A DNA stretch of 64,000 nucleotides, taken from positions 175,161,624 to 175,225,623 of the forward strand of contig CM057461.1 in the NCBI GenBank assembly GCA_030035585.1, in the 5' to 3' direction. The position numbers and the translations under genes were made by a program. This DNA comes from Dugong dugon (lineage: Eukaryota; Chordata; Mammalia; Sirenia; Dugongidae). Positions 47,256-59,073 of the stretch are shown here, one piece after another. Numbering within the stretch: the stretch's first letter is position 1; each line of letters opens with the position of its first letter. The notes under the pieces were generated by a model. That model saw only the letters and a list, made by a program, of their open reading frames with translations, had not been told where the DNA came from and did not search any database.

Positions 47256-47770
47256 TATGTTTTAGAAAAATATAGCTAAAACTAAAATCTACCCGTCCTC
47301 TGAATTCTCTTTTTGTTTTCACTTCATTAGTCCTCTTGTTCCTGTGTATTCACAATAATCACTTAGTAAATGTTAGCTATTCTAAATTTCTTATGTTGGA
47401 AGTCTTCCCCTCCCCCCAGATATTCAGAGTAAAAGATCTTATGCAGAAATGTGGAATGGCAGAGGTAAAAAAAACTACCCTTTAAATATAAAGTGCCTAA
47501 TTTCCTTCTCCCTCCAGGTACCCTGCGCCAGAGACTAAGGCTTCACGGTTGTTTGCTATGTACCCGTTATCGGGGAGGGGATTAACAACTGAATGTGCTC
47601 AGTTCTGGAGAAGGATCCTGCCAGATTTCTCATTTAATTTAAATCTGCGTTTATTGGGAGGCCTTCACATCCAAGTGAGTCAGGCAGTCTGAGAAAATGA
47701 AGTTAAATCAGACCTCAGAAATTTGTACTGTACCATAAAGAAGACAATGCTAGAAAAATTTAAAGATAAG
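47256..47770. other. Unassigned intergenic DNA
   Basis: No recognised repeat or gene. Confidence 0.4.
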
Positions 47771-47772
47771 TG

Positions 47773-48281
47773 TGTCTTAGTCATCTAGTGCTACTATAAC
47801 AGAAATACCACAAATGGATGGCTTTAATAAAGAGAAATTTATTCTTTCATAGCCTAGGAGGCTAGAAGTCTGAATTCAGGGTGCCAGCTCGAGGGGAAGT
47901 CTTTCTCTGTTGGCTCTGGAGGAAGTTCATCAATCTTCTTTGGTTGAGAAGCTTCTCAGGGCAGTGACCCTGGGCCCAAAGGATGCTCTATTCTCCTGAC
48001 TCTTGTTTCTTGGTGGCATGAGGTCCCCCTGTCTCTCTGCTCACTTCTCTCTTTTATATCTCAGAAGAGATTGATTTAAGACACAACTTAATGTTGTAGA
48101 TTGAATCTACAAGATTAACATAACTGCCTCTAATCCTGCCTCATTATCACCACAGAAGCAGGATTACGGCACATAGGAAAATCACTACAGATGACAAAAT
48201 GGTGGACAATCACACAATACTGGGAATCATGGTCTAGCCAAGTGGACACATATTTTGGGGGGCACAATTCAATCCATGACA
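47773..48281 (-). mobile_element. MaLR solo LTR (MST/THE1-like), minus strand
   Basis: On the minus strand it starts tgtcatggattgaattgtg and ends 'cactagatgactaagaca', the TG...CA ends of a MaLR LTR. 'ggaatcatggtctagccaag' and 'agaagagattgatttaagac' match the LTR at 49729-50265. The flanking 5-mers aagtg (47768-47772) and aagag (48282-48286) are an eroded 5-bp TSD, the size used by the ERVL/MaLR group. There is no internal region. Confidence 0.88.
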
Positions 48282-48884
48282 AAGAGTTAATTTGTTACCA
48301 ATTAGCAATTTTAGCCATAAGAGATTTTGGTCATTTTAGGTCTCTTGAACTGGGTCAGAGGATAAAATAACTACAAAAGGTAGATAAATGTTGATGAAAT
48401 AATTAACTTGTTGCACCTCTACCCAGAGATTTTATTTATGTCGATTTCCATATGAAAGTTGACACATCTGCAAAAATACACGTTTGCTTTGACATAGTTA
48501 TTGAATTGCTCTGACAGGAACCAACCAACAAACCAACCAACAGGTTCAGTTGCTTACACAGCCACTCCTGGTTCAAAGAAAGCTGACTTATGCTTTATGA
48601 AACTTGACTCACCTTGGCACTGATAAACTGAGAGCCTCTTATCTCCCAATATGCCCGTGAACTTTGCAGGTTTCCTCTTACTGCTGAATCAAGCATTCAT
48701 TCTCTTCATATCTCCACTAGTTAAAGTTGCTATCTTACCTTCAAAAATACACATTTTGCAATTCTAATCTAGTAGCAATGAGTGGTCTAGAAGGAATAAA
48801 TAAATAAACTTCCATTTTTAATTATAGCAAAAATGTTTTATTCCATAAATCATTCATTAGTTTTCATCGTCACTACTGAAAGCT
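48282..48884. other. Unassigned intergenic DNA
   Basis: No recognised repeat apart from a short ccaaccaa run near 48520-48540. Confidence 0.4.
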
Positions 48885-48885
48885 T

Positions 48886-49093
48886 AAGAAGTGGTGGTGG
48901 TAAAATGGTTAAGTAAGTGCTCAACTGCTAGCTGAAAGGTCAGTGGTTGGAACCCATCAGCTGCTCCATGGGAGAAAAGACTTGGTGATCTGTTCACTTA
49001 AAGACTTCAGCCTAGGAAATCCTATCAAGCAGTCCTAGTCTGTCCTATACGGTCGCTATGAGTCAGAATCAACTCAACGGCACACAACAGCAT
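48886..49093 (+). mobile_element. AfroSINE, plus strand, long form
   Basis: 'agtggtggtggtaaaatggt' is a diverged head, followed by 'gctagctgaaaggtcagtgg', the middle segment 'agacttcagcctaggaaatc' and the tail 'ggtcgctatgagtcagaatc' and 'aacggcacacaacagcatca'. Confidence 0.87.
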
Positions 49094-49392
49094 CACTGAA
49101 TCCTTAGACTGTGAAATCACATCTCTTTAAATAAGTGGCATCTTTTTAACACCTATTGTACCAGACCCCACTTGTCGATCAGTTTGTCCTAATGTGATGG
49201 TTTGCGAGTTGCTGTGATGCTAGAAGCTATGTCACTGGTATTTCAAATACCAGCAGACTCAACTTTGGGAGACAGCTTCAGCAGAGCTTCCAGACTAATA
49301 TAGACTAGGAAGAAGGACTGGACCTTCTACTTTAAAAAAAAAAAAAGGCCAGCGAAAACCTTACGAATAGCAGCGGAACACTGTTTGGTATA

Positions 49393-52300
49393 GTGTTGGA
49401 AAATGAGCCCCTCAGGTTGGAAGGCACTTCAGATAGGACTGGTGAAAAGCTGCCTGCACAAAGTGGAGTTGACCTTAATGATGTGGATGAAATCAAACTT
49501 TCGGAACCTTCCTTTGCTGAGGTGGCACAATTCAAAATGAGAAGAAGCAGCTGCAAACATCCACTAATAATTGGAACATGGAAACTATGAAGTATGACTC
49601 TAGGAATATTGGAAGTCATCAGAAATGAAATGGACTGCATAAAGATCACTATCCAAGGAGTTAGTGAGGTGAAATGGACTGGTATTGGTCATTCTGAATC
49701 AGACAATCATAGGGTGTACTATGCTGGGTGTCTCAGTCATCTAGTGCTGCTCTAACAGGGATACCACAATTGGATGGCTCTTCACAAGAGAAATCCATTC
49801 TCTCACAGTCCAGTAGGGTACAAGTCCAACTTCAGGGCATCAGCTCCAGGAGAAGGCTTTCTCTCTCTGTTGGCTCTGGAGAAAGGTCCTTGTGATGCAT
49901 CAGTCTTCCCTTGGTCTGCGAGTTTCTCTGCGCAGGAATCTCAGGTCCAAAGGACGTGCTCTGCTCCCGGCACTGCTTTCTTGGTGGTATGAGGTTCCCA
50001 TGTGTGTCTGCTTCCTTCCCTCTTTTATATCTCAAAAGAGATTGGATTAAGACACTATCTGATCTTGTAAACCTCATCAGCATAACTTCATCACAGTGAT
50101 AGAATTTACTACACATAAGGAGATCACGTATAATCTCATCATAGTGATAGAGTTTACAACACATCAGGAAATCACATCAGATTACATGATCATATGATAC
50201 TGGGAATCATGATCTAGCCAAGTTGCTACACACATTTTTTGGGGGACACAATTCAATCCATGACACTGGGAATGACAAATTGAAGAGGAATGGTGTCACC
50301 ATCAAAAAGAACATTTCAAGATCTACCTGAACTACAATGCTGTTTATGATAGGATAATATCCGTATGCCTACAAGGAGACCAGCTTATATTTGACTATTA
50401 TGCAAATTTACCCACCAACCAGTAATACCAAAGATGAGGAAACTGAAGATTTTTTACCAGCTTCTGCAGTCTGAAATTGATCACACATGTAATCAAGATG
50501 CATTGATAATTAGTGGTGATTGGAATGTGAAAATTGGACACAAAAAAGAAGGAACAGTTGTTGGATAATATGGTCTTGGTGACAGAAACGACACTGGAGA
50601 TCTCATGACAGAATTTTGCAAGACCAACAGCTACTTCATTGCAAATATCTTTTTTCAGCAACATAAATGGCAATTATACACATGGACCTTGCTAGATGGA
50701 ATACACAGTAATCAAATCCACTACATCTGTGGAAAGAGACAATGAAAAAAGCTCAATATCATCAGTCAGAACAAGTCCAGGGACTGGCTGTGGAATAGAC
50801 CATCAAATGCTCATATGCAAGTTCAAGTTGAAGCTGAAAAAAATTATAGCAAGTCCACGAGAGCCACAATATGAACTTGAGCATATCCCACCTGAATTTT
50901 GAGACAATCTCAAGAATAGATTTGACACATTTGAGCACTAATGACCAAAGACGAGATGAGTTGTGGAATGACATGAAGAAATCAAGAGGTCATTAAAAAG
51001 ACCAGAACAAAAGAAACAACCAAAATGGATGTCAGAAGAGACTCTGAAACTTGCTCTTGAACGTAGAGTAGCTAAAGTGAGTGGCTGAAATGATGAAATA
51101 AAAGAGCTGAAGATTTCAAAGGATGGCTCGAGAAAACTGAAAAGGAAGATTATGCTAGGCATTTTTAAAGCTGAAAGAACTGAAGAAAAAACTCAAGCCT
51201 TGAGTTGCAATGGTGAAGGATTTCATGGGGCAAATATTGAATGATACAGGAAGTATCGAAAGAAGAAGGAAGAAATACAAAGAGTCACTGTACCAAAAGG
51301 AATTGGTCAATGTTCAACCATTTCAGAAGGTAACATATGTTCAAGAATCAATGGTATTAAAGAAAGAAGTCCAAGCTGCACTGAAGGGAATGACGAAAAC
51401 CAAAGCTCTAGGAATTGGCAGAACACCAACTGAGATGTTTCAACAAAGATGCAGCTCTGGAAGTGCTCACTTGTCTATGTTAAGAAATTTGGAAAACAGC
51501 TTCCTGGCCAACTGACTGGAAGAGATCCATACTTGTGCCCATTCCAAAGAAAGATAATCCAATAGAATGCAGAAATTATAAAAAAAAATCATTAATATCA
51601 CACACAAGTAAAATTTTGCTAAAGATCATTTAAAAGCGGTTAGAGCAGTACATCAACAGGGAACTGCCAAAAGTTCAAGCCAGATTCAGAAGAGGATGTG
51701 GAATGAGGGATATCATTGCTGATGTCAGAAGGATATTGGCTAAAAGCGGAGACTACCAGAAAGAAGTTTATCTGTGTTTTATTGACTATGCAAAGTCATT
51801 CAACTGTGTGGATCATAACAAATTATGGATAACACTGCAAAGAATGGGAATTCCCGAATACTTAATTGTGCTCATGAGGAACCTCCACATAGACCAAGAG
51901 GCAGTTGTTCAAACAGAACAAGGGGATACTGTGTGGTTTAAAGTCAGGAAAGGTGTGCATCAGGGCTGTAACCTTTCTCCATATTTATTCAATCTCTATG
52001 CTGAGCAAATAATCCCAGAGGCTGGGCTATATGAAGAACAGGGCATCAGAATTGGAAGAAGACTCATTAACAACCTACAACATGCAAATGACACAAACTT
52101 GCTTGCTGAAAGCAAAGAGGACTTGAAGCACTTACTGGTGAAGATCAAAGACTACAGCCTTCTGTATGGATTACACCTCAACATAAAGAAAACAAAAATC
52201 CTCACAACTGGACCAATAAACAACATTACGACAAATGGAGAAAAAATTGAAGTTGTCAAGGATTTCATTTTACTTGGATTCACAATCAACACCCATGGAA

Positions 52301-52600
52301 GCAGTAGTCAAGAAATCAAATGACTTATTGCACTGGGCAATTTTGCTGCAAAAGGCCTCTTTAAAGTGTTAAAAAACAAAGATGTCGCTTTGAGGACTAA
52401 GTTGCGCCTGACCCAAGCCATAGTATTTTCAATTGCGTTGTATGCGTGTGAAATCTGGGTAATGAATAAGGAAGACCGAAGAAGAACTGATGCCTTTGAA
52501 TGATGGGGTTGGCAAAGAATATTGAATATACCATGGACTCCGAGAACAACGAACAAATCTGTCTTGGAAGAAGTAGACACAAGGCGACAATTTGTCTCAT
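49393..52600 (+). pseudogene. RTE endonuclease/reverse transcriptase ORF, broken
   Basis: N-terminal part 49393-49590 (SGVDLNDVDEIKLSEPSFAE, ending KHPLIIGTWKL, where the endonuclease fold starts). After the LTR, endonuclease sequence continues around 50290-50850 (the stretch encoding TNQ-like and GDWN-like segments near 50510-50530) with several stops. The reverse transcriptase is open from 51703 to 52323: motif A CFIDYAKSFNCVDHNKLW, KVRKGVHQGCNLSPYLFNLY, and the catalytic box as HAND at 52081-52092 in place of YADD, so the first catalytic Asp is lost. Downstream frames hold EEVDTRR and ETKR-type C-terminal motifs. Single-protein LINE by family knowledge; dead here. Confidence 0.88.
49729..50265 (-). 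mobile_element. MaLR solo LTR inserted in RTE, 5-bp TSD
   Basis: Minus-strand ends are tgtcatggattgaattgtgt and 'cactagatgactgagaca'. The perfect 5-mer ctggg lies on both sides (49724-49728 and 50266-50270). RTE sequence reads 'gtactatgctggg' up to the LTR and resumes with 'aatgacaaattgaagaggaa' after it. Same LTR family as 47773-48281. No internal sequence. Confidence 0.93.
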
Positions 52601-52750
52601 GTACTTTGGACTTGTTCTCAGGAGAGGCTAGTCCCTGGAGAAAGGCATCATGCTTGGTAAAGCAGAGGGTCTATGAAAAGGAGGAAGACCCTCAAGGAGA
52701 TGGATTGACAGTGTCAGCAACAATCGGCTCAAGCTAACAACGATCATGAG

Positions 52751-52823
52751 TGAAATCCTCTTCACTTTCAGCAAGCAAAGCTGTGTCATCTGCATATCGC
52801 AGGTTGTTAATGAGTCTTCCTCC
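52751..52823 (-). mobile_element. Inverted RTE fragment
   Basis: The minus strand encodes RRLINNLRYADDTALLAES-like sequence: the reversed phrase 'gcaagcaaagctgtgtcatc' and 'tgcatatcgcaggttgttaa'. It keeps an intact YADD box at 52785-52796. It differs from the parent RTE at 52060-52140, so it comes from another copy. It adjoins the 3' edge of the plus-strand RTE directly. Confidence 0.85.
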
Positions 52824-54139
52824 AAGACTCTTTCCTCTTAGCTGAGCTTACAAAAATATCTCGAAGAGGGAGGAAGTGGTTGACAAACATAGAAGGTGTG
52901 CATTATTTGCGTAAAAGTACAGTAATAAGTACATATTGAAAACATAAATTTATAAAATGGGGATAAAAGTTACTTAATTTCCAATGTGTTTATAGAGATC
53001 AAATGGGAGCAATCTTATGCAATAACTTTGCAATCTATAAATTATAGATAAATATAAAATGTTTCATTATTATCTCTTAACTTTTAAAAAATGTATTTTG
53101 AATTACATACAGTTTTGTGAATATCCTTATTTATTTTTCTTGAATACATGATGTTACTTGAATATATTATCAATTTAAGCTTTTAATATTAATTAAGCAA
53201 CCTTCAGTAAATTATTTAATCACGCTGAGCCTTCATGTCATCACTTGTAAATTGTGTATTGAGTTTGATGCTCTTCAATAATTTCTTACAGTTTTATTTT
53301 TTATGAGCAATCAATTTATGATCTAACATTTTATATAAATATTAGATGATGTATTCATTGTATAAATATTAGATGAAATATTAGGTAAATTATTAGAATT
53401 ATCTAAATGATACTTTCAAGTCAACATCAAGGTTACATGGCTTTTTTTTTAACCCCATGGAATACTCAGTTTAAATACTCAGTTTATTATAACACATAAA
53501 CCAAATTACAATAAACCTTTTAAAATTTACCAAAAAAATTACCAAACTTTCAAAATATGTATCAAAAATTTTATTAATCATGGACTAACATGCTTGGCAA
53601 TTTGCAAAGGGGGATTAGAAGAAGTGTACGAATTCCCTAAACTCAAAGAATTCACAACTTATTTGATGGGACCAAACTATGCCATGAGAGACAATAGCTA
53701 TCAATTCAAGATAGATGATAATTAAATACCAAGGAGTTGTACAGACTCTGAATGCTTTAGAAATTCAGATCAGAAATGATTTAGAAAGACAAGGGAAGAG
53801 AAAAAATCATCAAGAAAATTAGACTTGAAAGATAAGTAAAATATATATATATATTTCTTTTAAAATGAAGAAGTCAGTCTGAAAAAAACTGAGCATGTAT
53901 TCTGGAAAATAATAGAAAATAGGATGGGTAGGAAAGAGAGAAAACCAGAATACAGGATTCCTTAAAGAATTTTAAACAGAATAATAATGTAATTCAGATG
54001 AATTGGCATGTAGTGTGAGTCCAGAATTAGGGAAAGCTGCTAGAAAGGAGTTGCAGTCATTAATGGGAAGTGCTGAGTGGTGTCCATGGGAAAGGAGAAG
54101 AGACAGCTCAAGAGAACAATCTCTACAGGTATAACTTCT
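52824..54139. other. Unassigned AT-rich DNA
   Basis: No gene or named repeat. A short TA run lies near 53838-53856. Confidence 0.4.
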
Positions 54140-54140
54140 A

Positions 54141-54358
54141 CCAGATTTTTACACAAATAACGCATGTATTCTATGTTTGTTTTGCCAACCGAGCCCTCCC
54201 TCCCGCTCCAGGTATTTTCATAAGCATGCTATGCTAATTTTTTTTACATATTGCTTAAAAAAATTAGCATAGCGTGCTTAGGAAAATTCCTCATGGGGGG
54301 AGGGCTGCAGGTTGGCAAAAAAATGTAGACTGCGAGTTATTGGCTAAAAAATACAGTA
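54141..54358. repeat. Large imperfect palindrome (possible MITE)
   Basis: Left arm about 54141-54244, loop near 54245-54256, right arm about 54257-54358. Strong matches between arms: taagcatgctatgctaattt against aaattagcatagcgtgctta, gccctccc against gggagggc, tttgccaacc against ggttggcaaa, and aataac against gttatt. Roughly three quarters of positions pair by eye. This fits an old miniature inverted-repeat DNA element. I cannot name the family. Confidence 0.75.
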
Positions 54359-55885
54359 AATGATCCCTCATTCATATTTAAGCAACCTAAGTACATAGGC
54401 GTGAGTATTCTTATCTTCTTTAAAACCAGTGACATAATTTTTTAGGCACTAGATGTCACTGTTCCACTTAAGCAAAATAAAATCTAGTTATTCTGAAGTC
54501 ATAATTGCATACACCTAATTAAATTTACATGTATGTAGGCCTGACTCTGCTTTACTCGGTTCAGATAATTTCAAAATAGAGCACTAGGGATTGTTACCTA
54601 CTGCCGCCTAAAGAAAAAATCAGCTCTGAAGTTCTCATTGACATTTGCTAAAAGTCTTTTTTGTAAAGATAGCAAGTAAAATAAAAAAAAAAAAAATTTA
54701 ATTTAATTAACAGGAAAATGAGAGGAAATTTAAGCATTTATACCACTGAGAAATAGAAAAATTGCTACCACATAAGAAATGGTTTTTGCTAATTTTTATA
54801 CAACAAAACAAGGTAAAACTAGGATCACTTCTTCTGAATGTGTCCATATTCAGATTTGTCTTGTTAACCTACCTATTGAGAAACATATGTCATTTTATTA
54901 GTCTTTTCCAGCATCCCACACGCTCTTTCTAAGAGGACCTTGATTTCTGTTTTGGAATTCCCCCGTTGGGCCTAATCTTGAAGGAAGAGTAAATCTCACA
55001 CTCAAAAACCTGCAGAATGATCTGTCTTTGCCTGCTGACTTAGGTATGATGAATAAAATGCTCTTTGGGACTTTGAATCTTGAATAAACAGTGCCAGGGC
55101 ATGGGGACCACTAGAGGTATTTCATTAGGAGCAGTGGTGGTGCTATGTTGATGCTGACCGAACTGAACTTTCTTGTTAAGGGACTGTTGCTGCACTTCTT
55201 GCGGCCGATCACTCCAGAGCCTCTGTGATTCCTGGGTATTTCCAAGCTTGGCCCTCTAGCTTCCTGTTGAGTCCATGAGCCTCTTGCCCCAACACCACCC
55301 CAACTCCAACAAACACATACACAATCAATTTCCTTTTTCTTACACCAGCCAGGACCAGTTTCTGTTGCTTGCAACCACACAAAACAGAAACTTTAATCCA
55401 CAGCTTGCAAAACAATACAAATAGTGTGTTGGTATTAAACTATCAGCTTTGCCTTGTCAAGCTCATGCTTGTTAAACCTGTAGGGTTGAGAGAAATACAA
55501 AGGAAAGGGTTCTCAAAAATGAAATAGTCAGCGGACCTCGTCACTTAAGACTCCAGTTGTGAACTCTAGCTGGCTTTTATCCTAGAAGTGTCCAGGCACT
55601 TAATTTTCCTGAATCTCTAAGATTCTTTTTGGACACTAGTCTGTGGACACCCTATTTGGTATCTCCCTGACAGATTTGCAGGAGCTGAAAGGACAAAGCA
55701 ACAGGATGGGAAAAATTGCTGGTAATTTAGTCAGCTCTCAAAGCATCGACAGAAACTGTAGGACTACTGACTAGGATTTTAGAAGAACTGACACAGGGCT
55801 CAGCAGCAAGGAAAAAAAACTGGCTTGGAAGCAGCTGCCTGTCCCAATGCCAGCTGTCATTATTTCTTTCAGAAAGGTAACCAGA
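54359..55885. other. Unassigned intergenic DNA
   Basis: No repeat recognised. Minus-strand open frames at 55111-55415 show no domain. Confidence 0.4.
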
Positions 55886-55889
55886 TATG

Positions 55890-56065
55890 GTAGAAAGGTC
55901 AGGGATTTTAACCACAGGTAGACCAGGTTTCCAATCCCAATCCAGCTATTTGTTAGTCATGCTAACTTGAACAATTTACTAATTCCTTTGATCGTTGGTT
56001 TCTTCTTCTTAAAATCAGAAAATAATATTGTTTTACAGGATGGTTGTGAAGTAGATTCAGAATTC
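55890..56065 (+). mobile_element. MIR fragment, diverged
   Basis: 'ggtagaccaggtttccaatc', 'gctatttgttagtcatgcta', 'tgaacaatttactaattcct' and 'ttacaggatggttgtgaag' follow MIR order with many changes. Confidence 0.6.
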
Positions 56066-56785
56066 CTTGCAAGAAGTACGTTCCATTGCAATTTCGTTTG
56101 CTCTTTTCTGTCTCCTCACCACTCCAAGGAACCTGGTCTAGAAGCTTTAGATGCGGATAGCCTAAAATAGGTGAAGGATAGTGAGTGGAGTATGAAAGGA
56201 AGCACATATTCGGTACTCTGGGACAGTCCTATAATTACCAGCTTTTAGAGCTTGAGAGAATCTTGGTGATCTTACATATCTCCATAGCTTATTAATGAAG
56301 GGACTAAGATGCAAATAATTTTAGAGTCTTTTCCAAGGTCACAACTAGTTAGTAACTAGAAGTATTTATTTACCAGGTGCCTTATCCCACACAAATTCTC
56401 AATCAATTGTTAATATTACTAAACTCTATTATGTGATGTATTGAAATGTACTGTTGACATAATGTCCTTGCCCAGAGCATTTGCATTTTAAAAACTGACG
56501 AGAGATAAATATACAATGTTACTTGGATGGTGTTTTGTTTGACCTTCCGAGCCATCTTCAAATAACCGGTGCACATGTCCACCTATTTAGACAGATGTAA
56601 CTATTTGAGTCTGCAGAGACTGCAAACACAACAATGTCTGGGGGCTTATTTCTTTTATTCTTTATACTGTTTTGGTTTAAAAAAAATAGGAAATACAGAA
56701 AGGTATAAAGAAGAAAATAAAAGTCTTCCCTAATTCTACCACCTAGAAATAACAACTGCTAAATCATTGCTTTCTCTTGGCCTCA
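56066..56785. other. Unassigned DNA, possible old LINE piece
   Basis: 56680-56760 ('ggaaatacagaaaggtataa', 'ttctaccacctagaaataac') resembles the old LINE sequence also seen near 39860-39930. The rest is unassigned. Confidence 0.4.
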
Positions 56786-56796
56786 CTCTCTCTCAC

Positions 56797-58010
56797 CTTT
56801 TTTTTTTTATTGTACTTTAGATGAAGGTTTACAGAACAAATAGTTTCTCATTAAACAGTCAGTACACATATTGTTTTATGACATTGGTTAACAACCCCAT
56901 GATATGTCAACATCCTCCTTTCTTGACCTTGGGGGACCTATTTTTGCTGAAAATATACTTAGCCAAAGTTACACCATTTCAAAAGTTTCTACGTGTACAA
57001 TTCAGTAACATTGATTACATTCTTTCAGTAGTGCTGCTATTCTCACTATCTTTTTTCCAAATTATTCCATCACCATTATCTTCAACTCACTGCCCCCTAG
57101 GCTTCCCATCAAACCTTTTGAGTTACTGTTATCAATTTGATCTCACATAGATGATTCTTTTTTTTTTTTTTTGTACCTTACAGGAAGGTTTGCAGAACAA
57201 ATACTTTCTCATTAAATAGTTAGTACACATATTGCCCTATGACAATGGTTAACAACCCCACAACATGTCAACACTGTCCATTCTCAAACCTGAGTTCCCT
57301 ATCACCAGCTTTCTTGTCCCCTCCTGCCTACTAGTCCTTGTCCCTGAACTGCTGTGCCTCATTAGTCCCGTTTTGTTTTATGAGGCTGTCCAATCCTTGG
57401 CTGAACGGTGAACTTCGGGAGTGACTTCACCACTGAGCTAAAAGGGTGTCTGGGGACCATACTCTTGGGGTTTCTCCAGTCTGTCAGGCCAGTAAATCTG
57501 GTCTTTTTTTTTGTGAGTTAGAATTTTGTTCTACCTCCTTTTCCCAGTCTGTCCAGGACCCTCTATTATGATCACGGTCAGAGCAGTCACTGGTGGTAGC
57601 CAGGCACCATCTAGCTGTACTGGACTCAGTCTGGTGGAGGCTGTGGTAGCTGTGGTCCATTAGACCTTTGAACTAATCTTTTCCTTGTATCCTGTTCTCT
57701 TCATTCTCCCTTGCTCCCAAAGGGATGAGACCAGTGGAGTATCTTAGATGGCTGCTCACAAGCTTTTAAGACCCTCAGACACTACTCACCAAGGTAGAAT
57801 GTAGAACGTTGTCTTTATAAACTGTGTTTTGCCAGTTGAGCTAGATGTTCTCCAAGACTGTGGTCCCCACAGCCCTCCGCCCAGCAATTCAGTCCCTCAG
57901 GGAGTTTGAAAGTGTCTATGGAGCATCCATGATCTCCTTGTACAAGATGTGCTGGCTTCCGCAGTGTTGTGTACTGTCTTACCCTTCACCAAAGTTACCA
58001 CTTATCTATT
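56797..58010 (-). mobile_element. 5'-truncated L1 3' UTR (copy D), 10-bp TSD
   Basis: Begins with a reversed A-tail (T-run near 56799-56809), then reversed L1 3' UTR: 'gtactttagatgaaggttta' near 56812 and a second equivalent block near 57173-57275, so the long spacer form as in copy B. It ends just downstream of where ORF2 would stop. Flanked by tctctctcac at 56787-56796 and 58011-58020. The 10-mer is low in complexity but matches exactly. Confidence 0.9.
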
Positions 58011-58020
58011 TCTCTCTCAC

Positions 58021-58500
58021 TGTCTTGATCTCTCTCTCTCTCTCTCTGTCCCTCTTGCTCTCTTTCTCTCAAATATGATTACTTCACAAAAATGTGATTA
58101 TACAATACAAATGTTTCATAAACTTTTGCATTTAGGGCAGGCTTAATTTCAAGTGAATAATAGCCAGAAAATCTGTAACATTTCATAGCTCATAAAGCAC
58201 TTTCTCGTACATTATAGTTTGTGACCATAAGTCTTTCAGGGCTGAGTATATTTAGAAAAAAAGGAGAGCTACATCAACAAGTACAAGCGCCTTCTTCTAT
58301 CCAAGAGGGTCATTATGGAGAGGAAAATATTAGTGCAATGCAAAGAGTGATCGCTTGCTCTTTATATGAAAAAATAACATTCCCTCCTCCCAATAAAAAC
58401 TGATTTCTGAGGGGAAAAGAAACGCCTATAATACACACCAGATAAAGGACTGCAAATATGAAAACAGAGTTAATAATGCTGTGCAGTCCTGATATCTCAC
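58021..58500. other. (CT)n repeat and unassigned DNA
   Basis: A (CT)n run lies at about 58028-58072. The remainder is unassigned. Confidence 0.5.
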
Positions 58501-58503
58501 TAA

Positions 58504-58680
58504 ACCAGAAAAAAAAAAAAAAAACCAAACCTGTTGCATCGAGTTAATTCCAACTCACAGTGACCCTACAGGACAGAGTAGAACTGCCCCCTAAGGTTTC
58601 CAAGGAGCGGCTGGTGAATTCAAACTGCTGACCTTCTGGTTAACAGACGAACTCTCAACCACTACACCACCAGGGCTCCT
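58504..58680 (-). mobile_element. AfroSINE, minus strand
   Basis: Reversed A-tail (a run of about 17 A ending in ccaaacc), 'ttgcatcgagttaattccaa', 'gaccctacaggacagagtag', 'tttccaaggagcggctggtg' and reversed head 'ccaccagggctcc'. Short form. Confidence 0.93.
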
Positions 58681-59061
58681 ATGCTGCACAAAGATGACAT
58701 TAAGCCTCTACAGTAAAGTAATATTAATAATTTCAGAAAGGAAAAGTAATTTTAAATCTTAGGTACATACTAATTTAGAAATATGCAGAGTAAAAAAAAA
58801 GAGGGAGAGTTAAAAAGAAGAAAGAGAGAGTGAATGTCAAGAATAGTATAAACTCTAGAAGTTAAAATAATGTTTCTGGTTGATTATAGAAGTGAGTTAC
58901 TTTTTAATGTTGCCTTATTTTAAATCTTTTTTAAAAAAAATATACATACATCCCATGAGGCCGGGAACCATGTCTGTCTTGCACACTGGTGTATCTTTTA
59001 TACCTAGCACAAACGTGGAGCAAAGGAGCTGCTTAATAAATGATAATTATAAACAAATACT
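58681..59061 (+). mobile_element. Unassigned DNA ending in an L2-like 3' end
   Basis: About 58955-59050 reads 'gaggccgggaaccatgtctg', 'cacactggtgtatcttttat' and 'gctgcttaataaatgat', as in a sense L2 3' end. The first 250 bases are unassigned. Confidence 0.5.
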
Positions 59062-59073
59062 AAATAATAACAC

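Larger units (their letters stand above)
49150..52750 (+). mobile_element. Near-complete RTE LINE, split by a MaLR LTR
   Basis: Left of the LTR: a 5' UTR-like part ('ttgctgtgatgctagaagct', 'ggtatttcaaataccagcag', 'gactaggaagaaggactgga') and the N-terminal coding region. Right of the LTR: the rest of the ORF to about 52750. Removing the LTR and one 5-bp TSD would restore the order. The usual 'cacctaacaac' terminus is missing; instead an inverted RTE piece adjoins at 52751. The element is about 3.1 kb without the LTR, close to full length for the family. The left edge is approximate. Confidence 0.9.
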
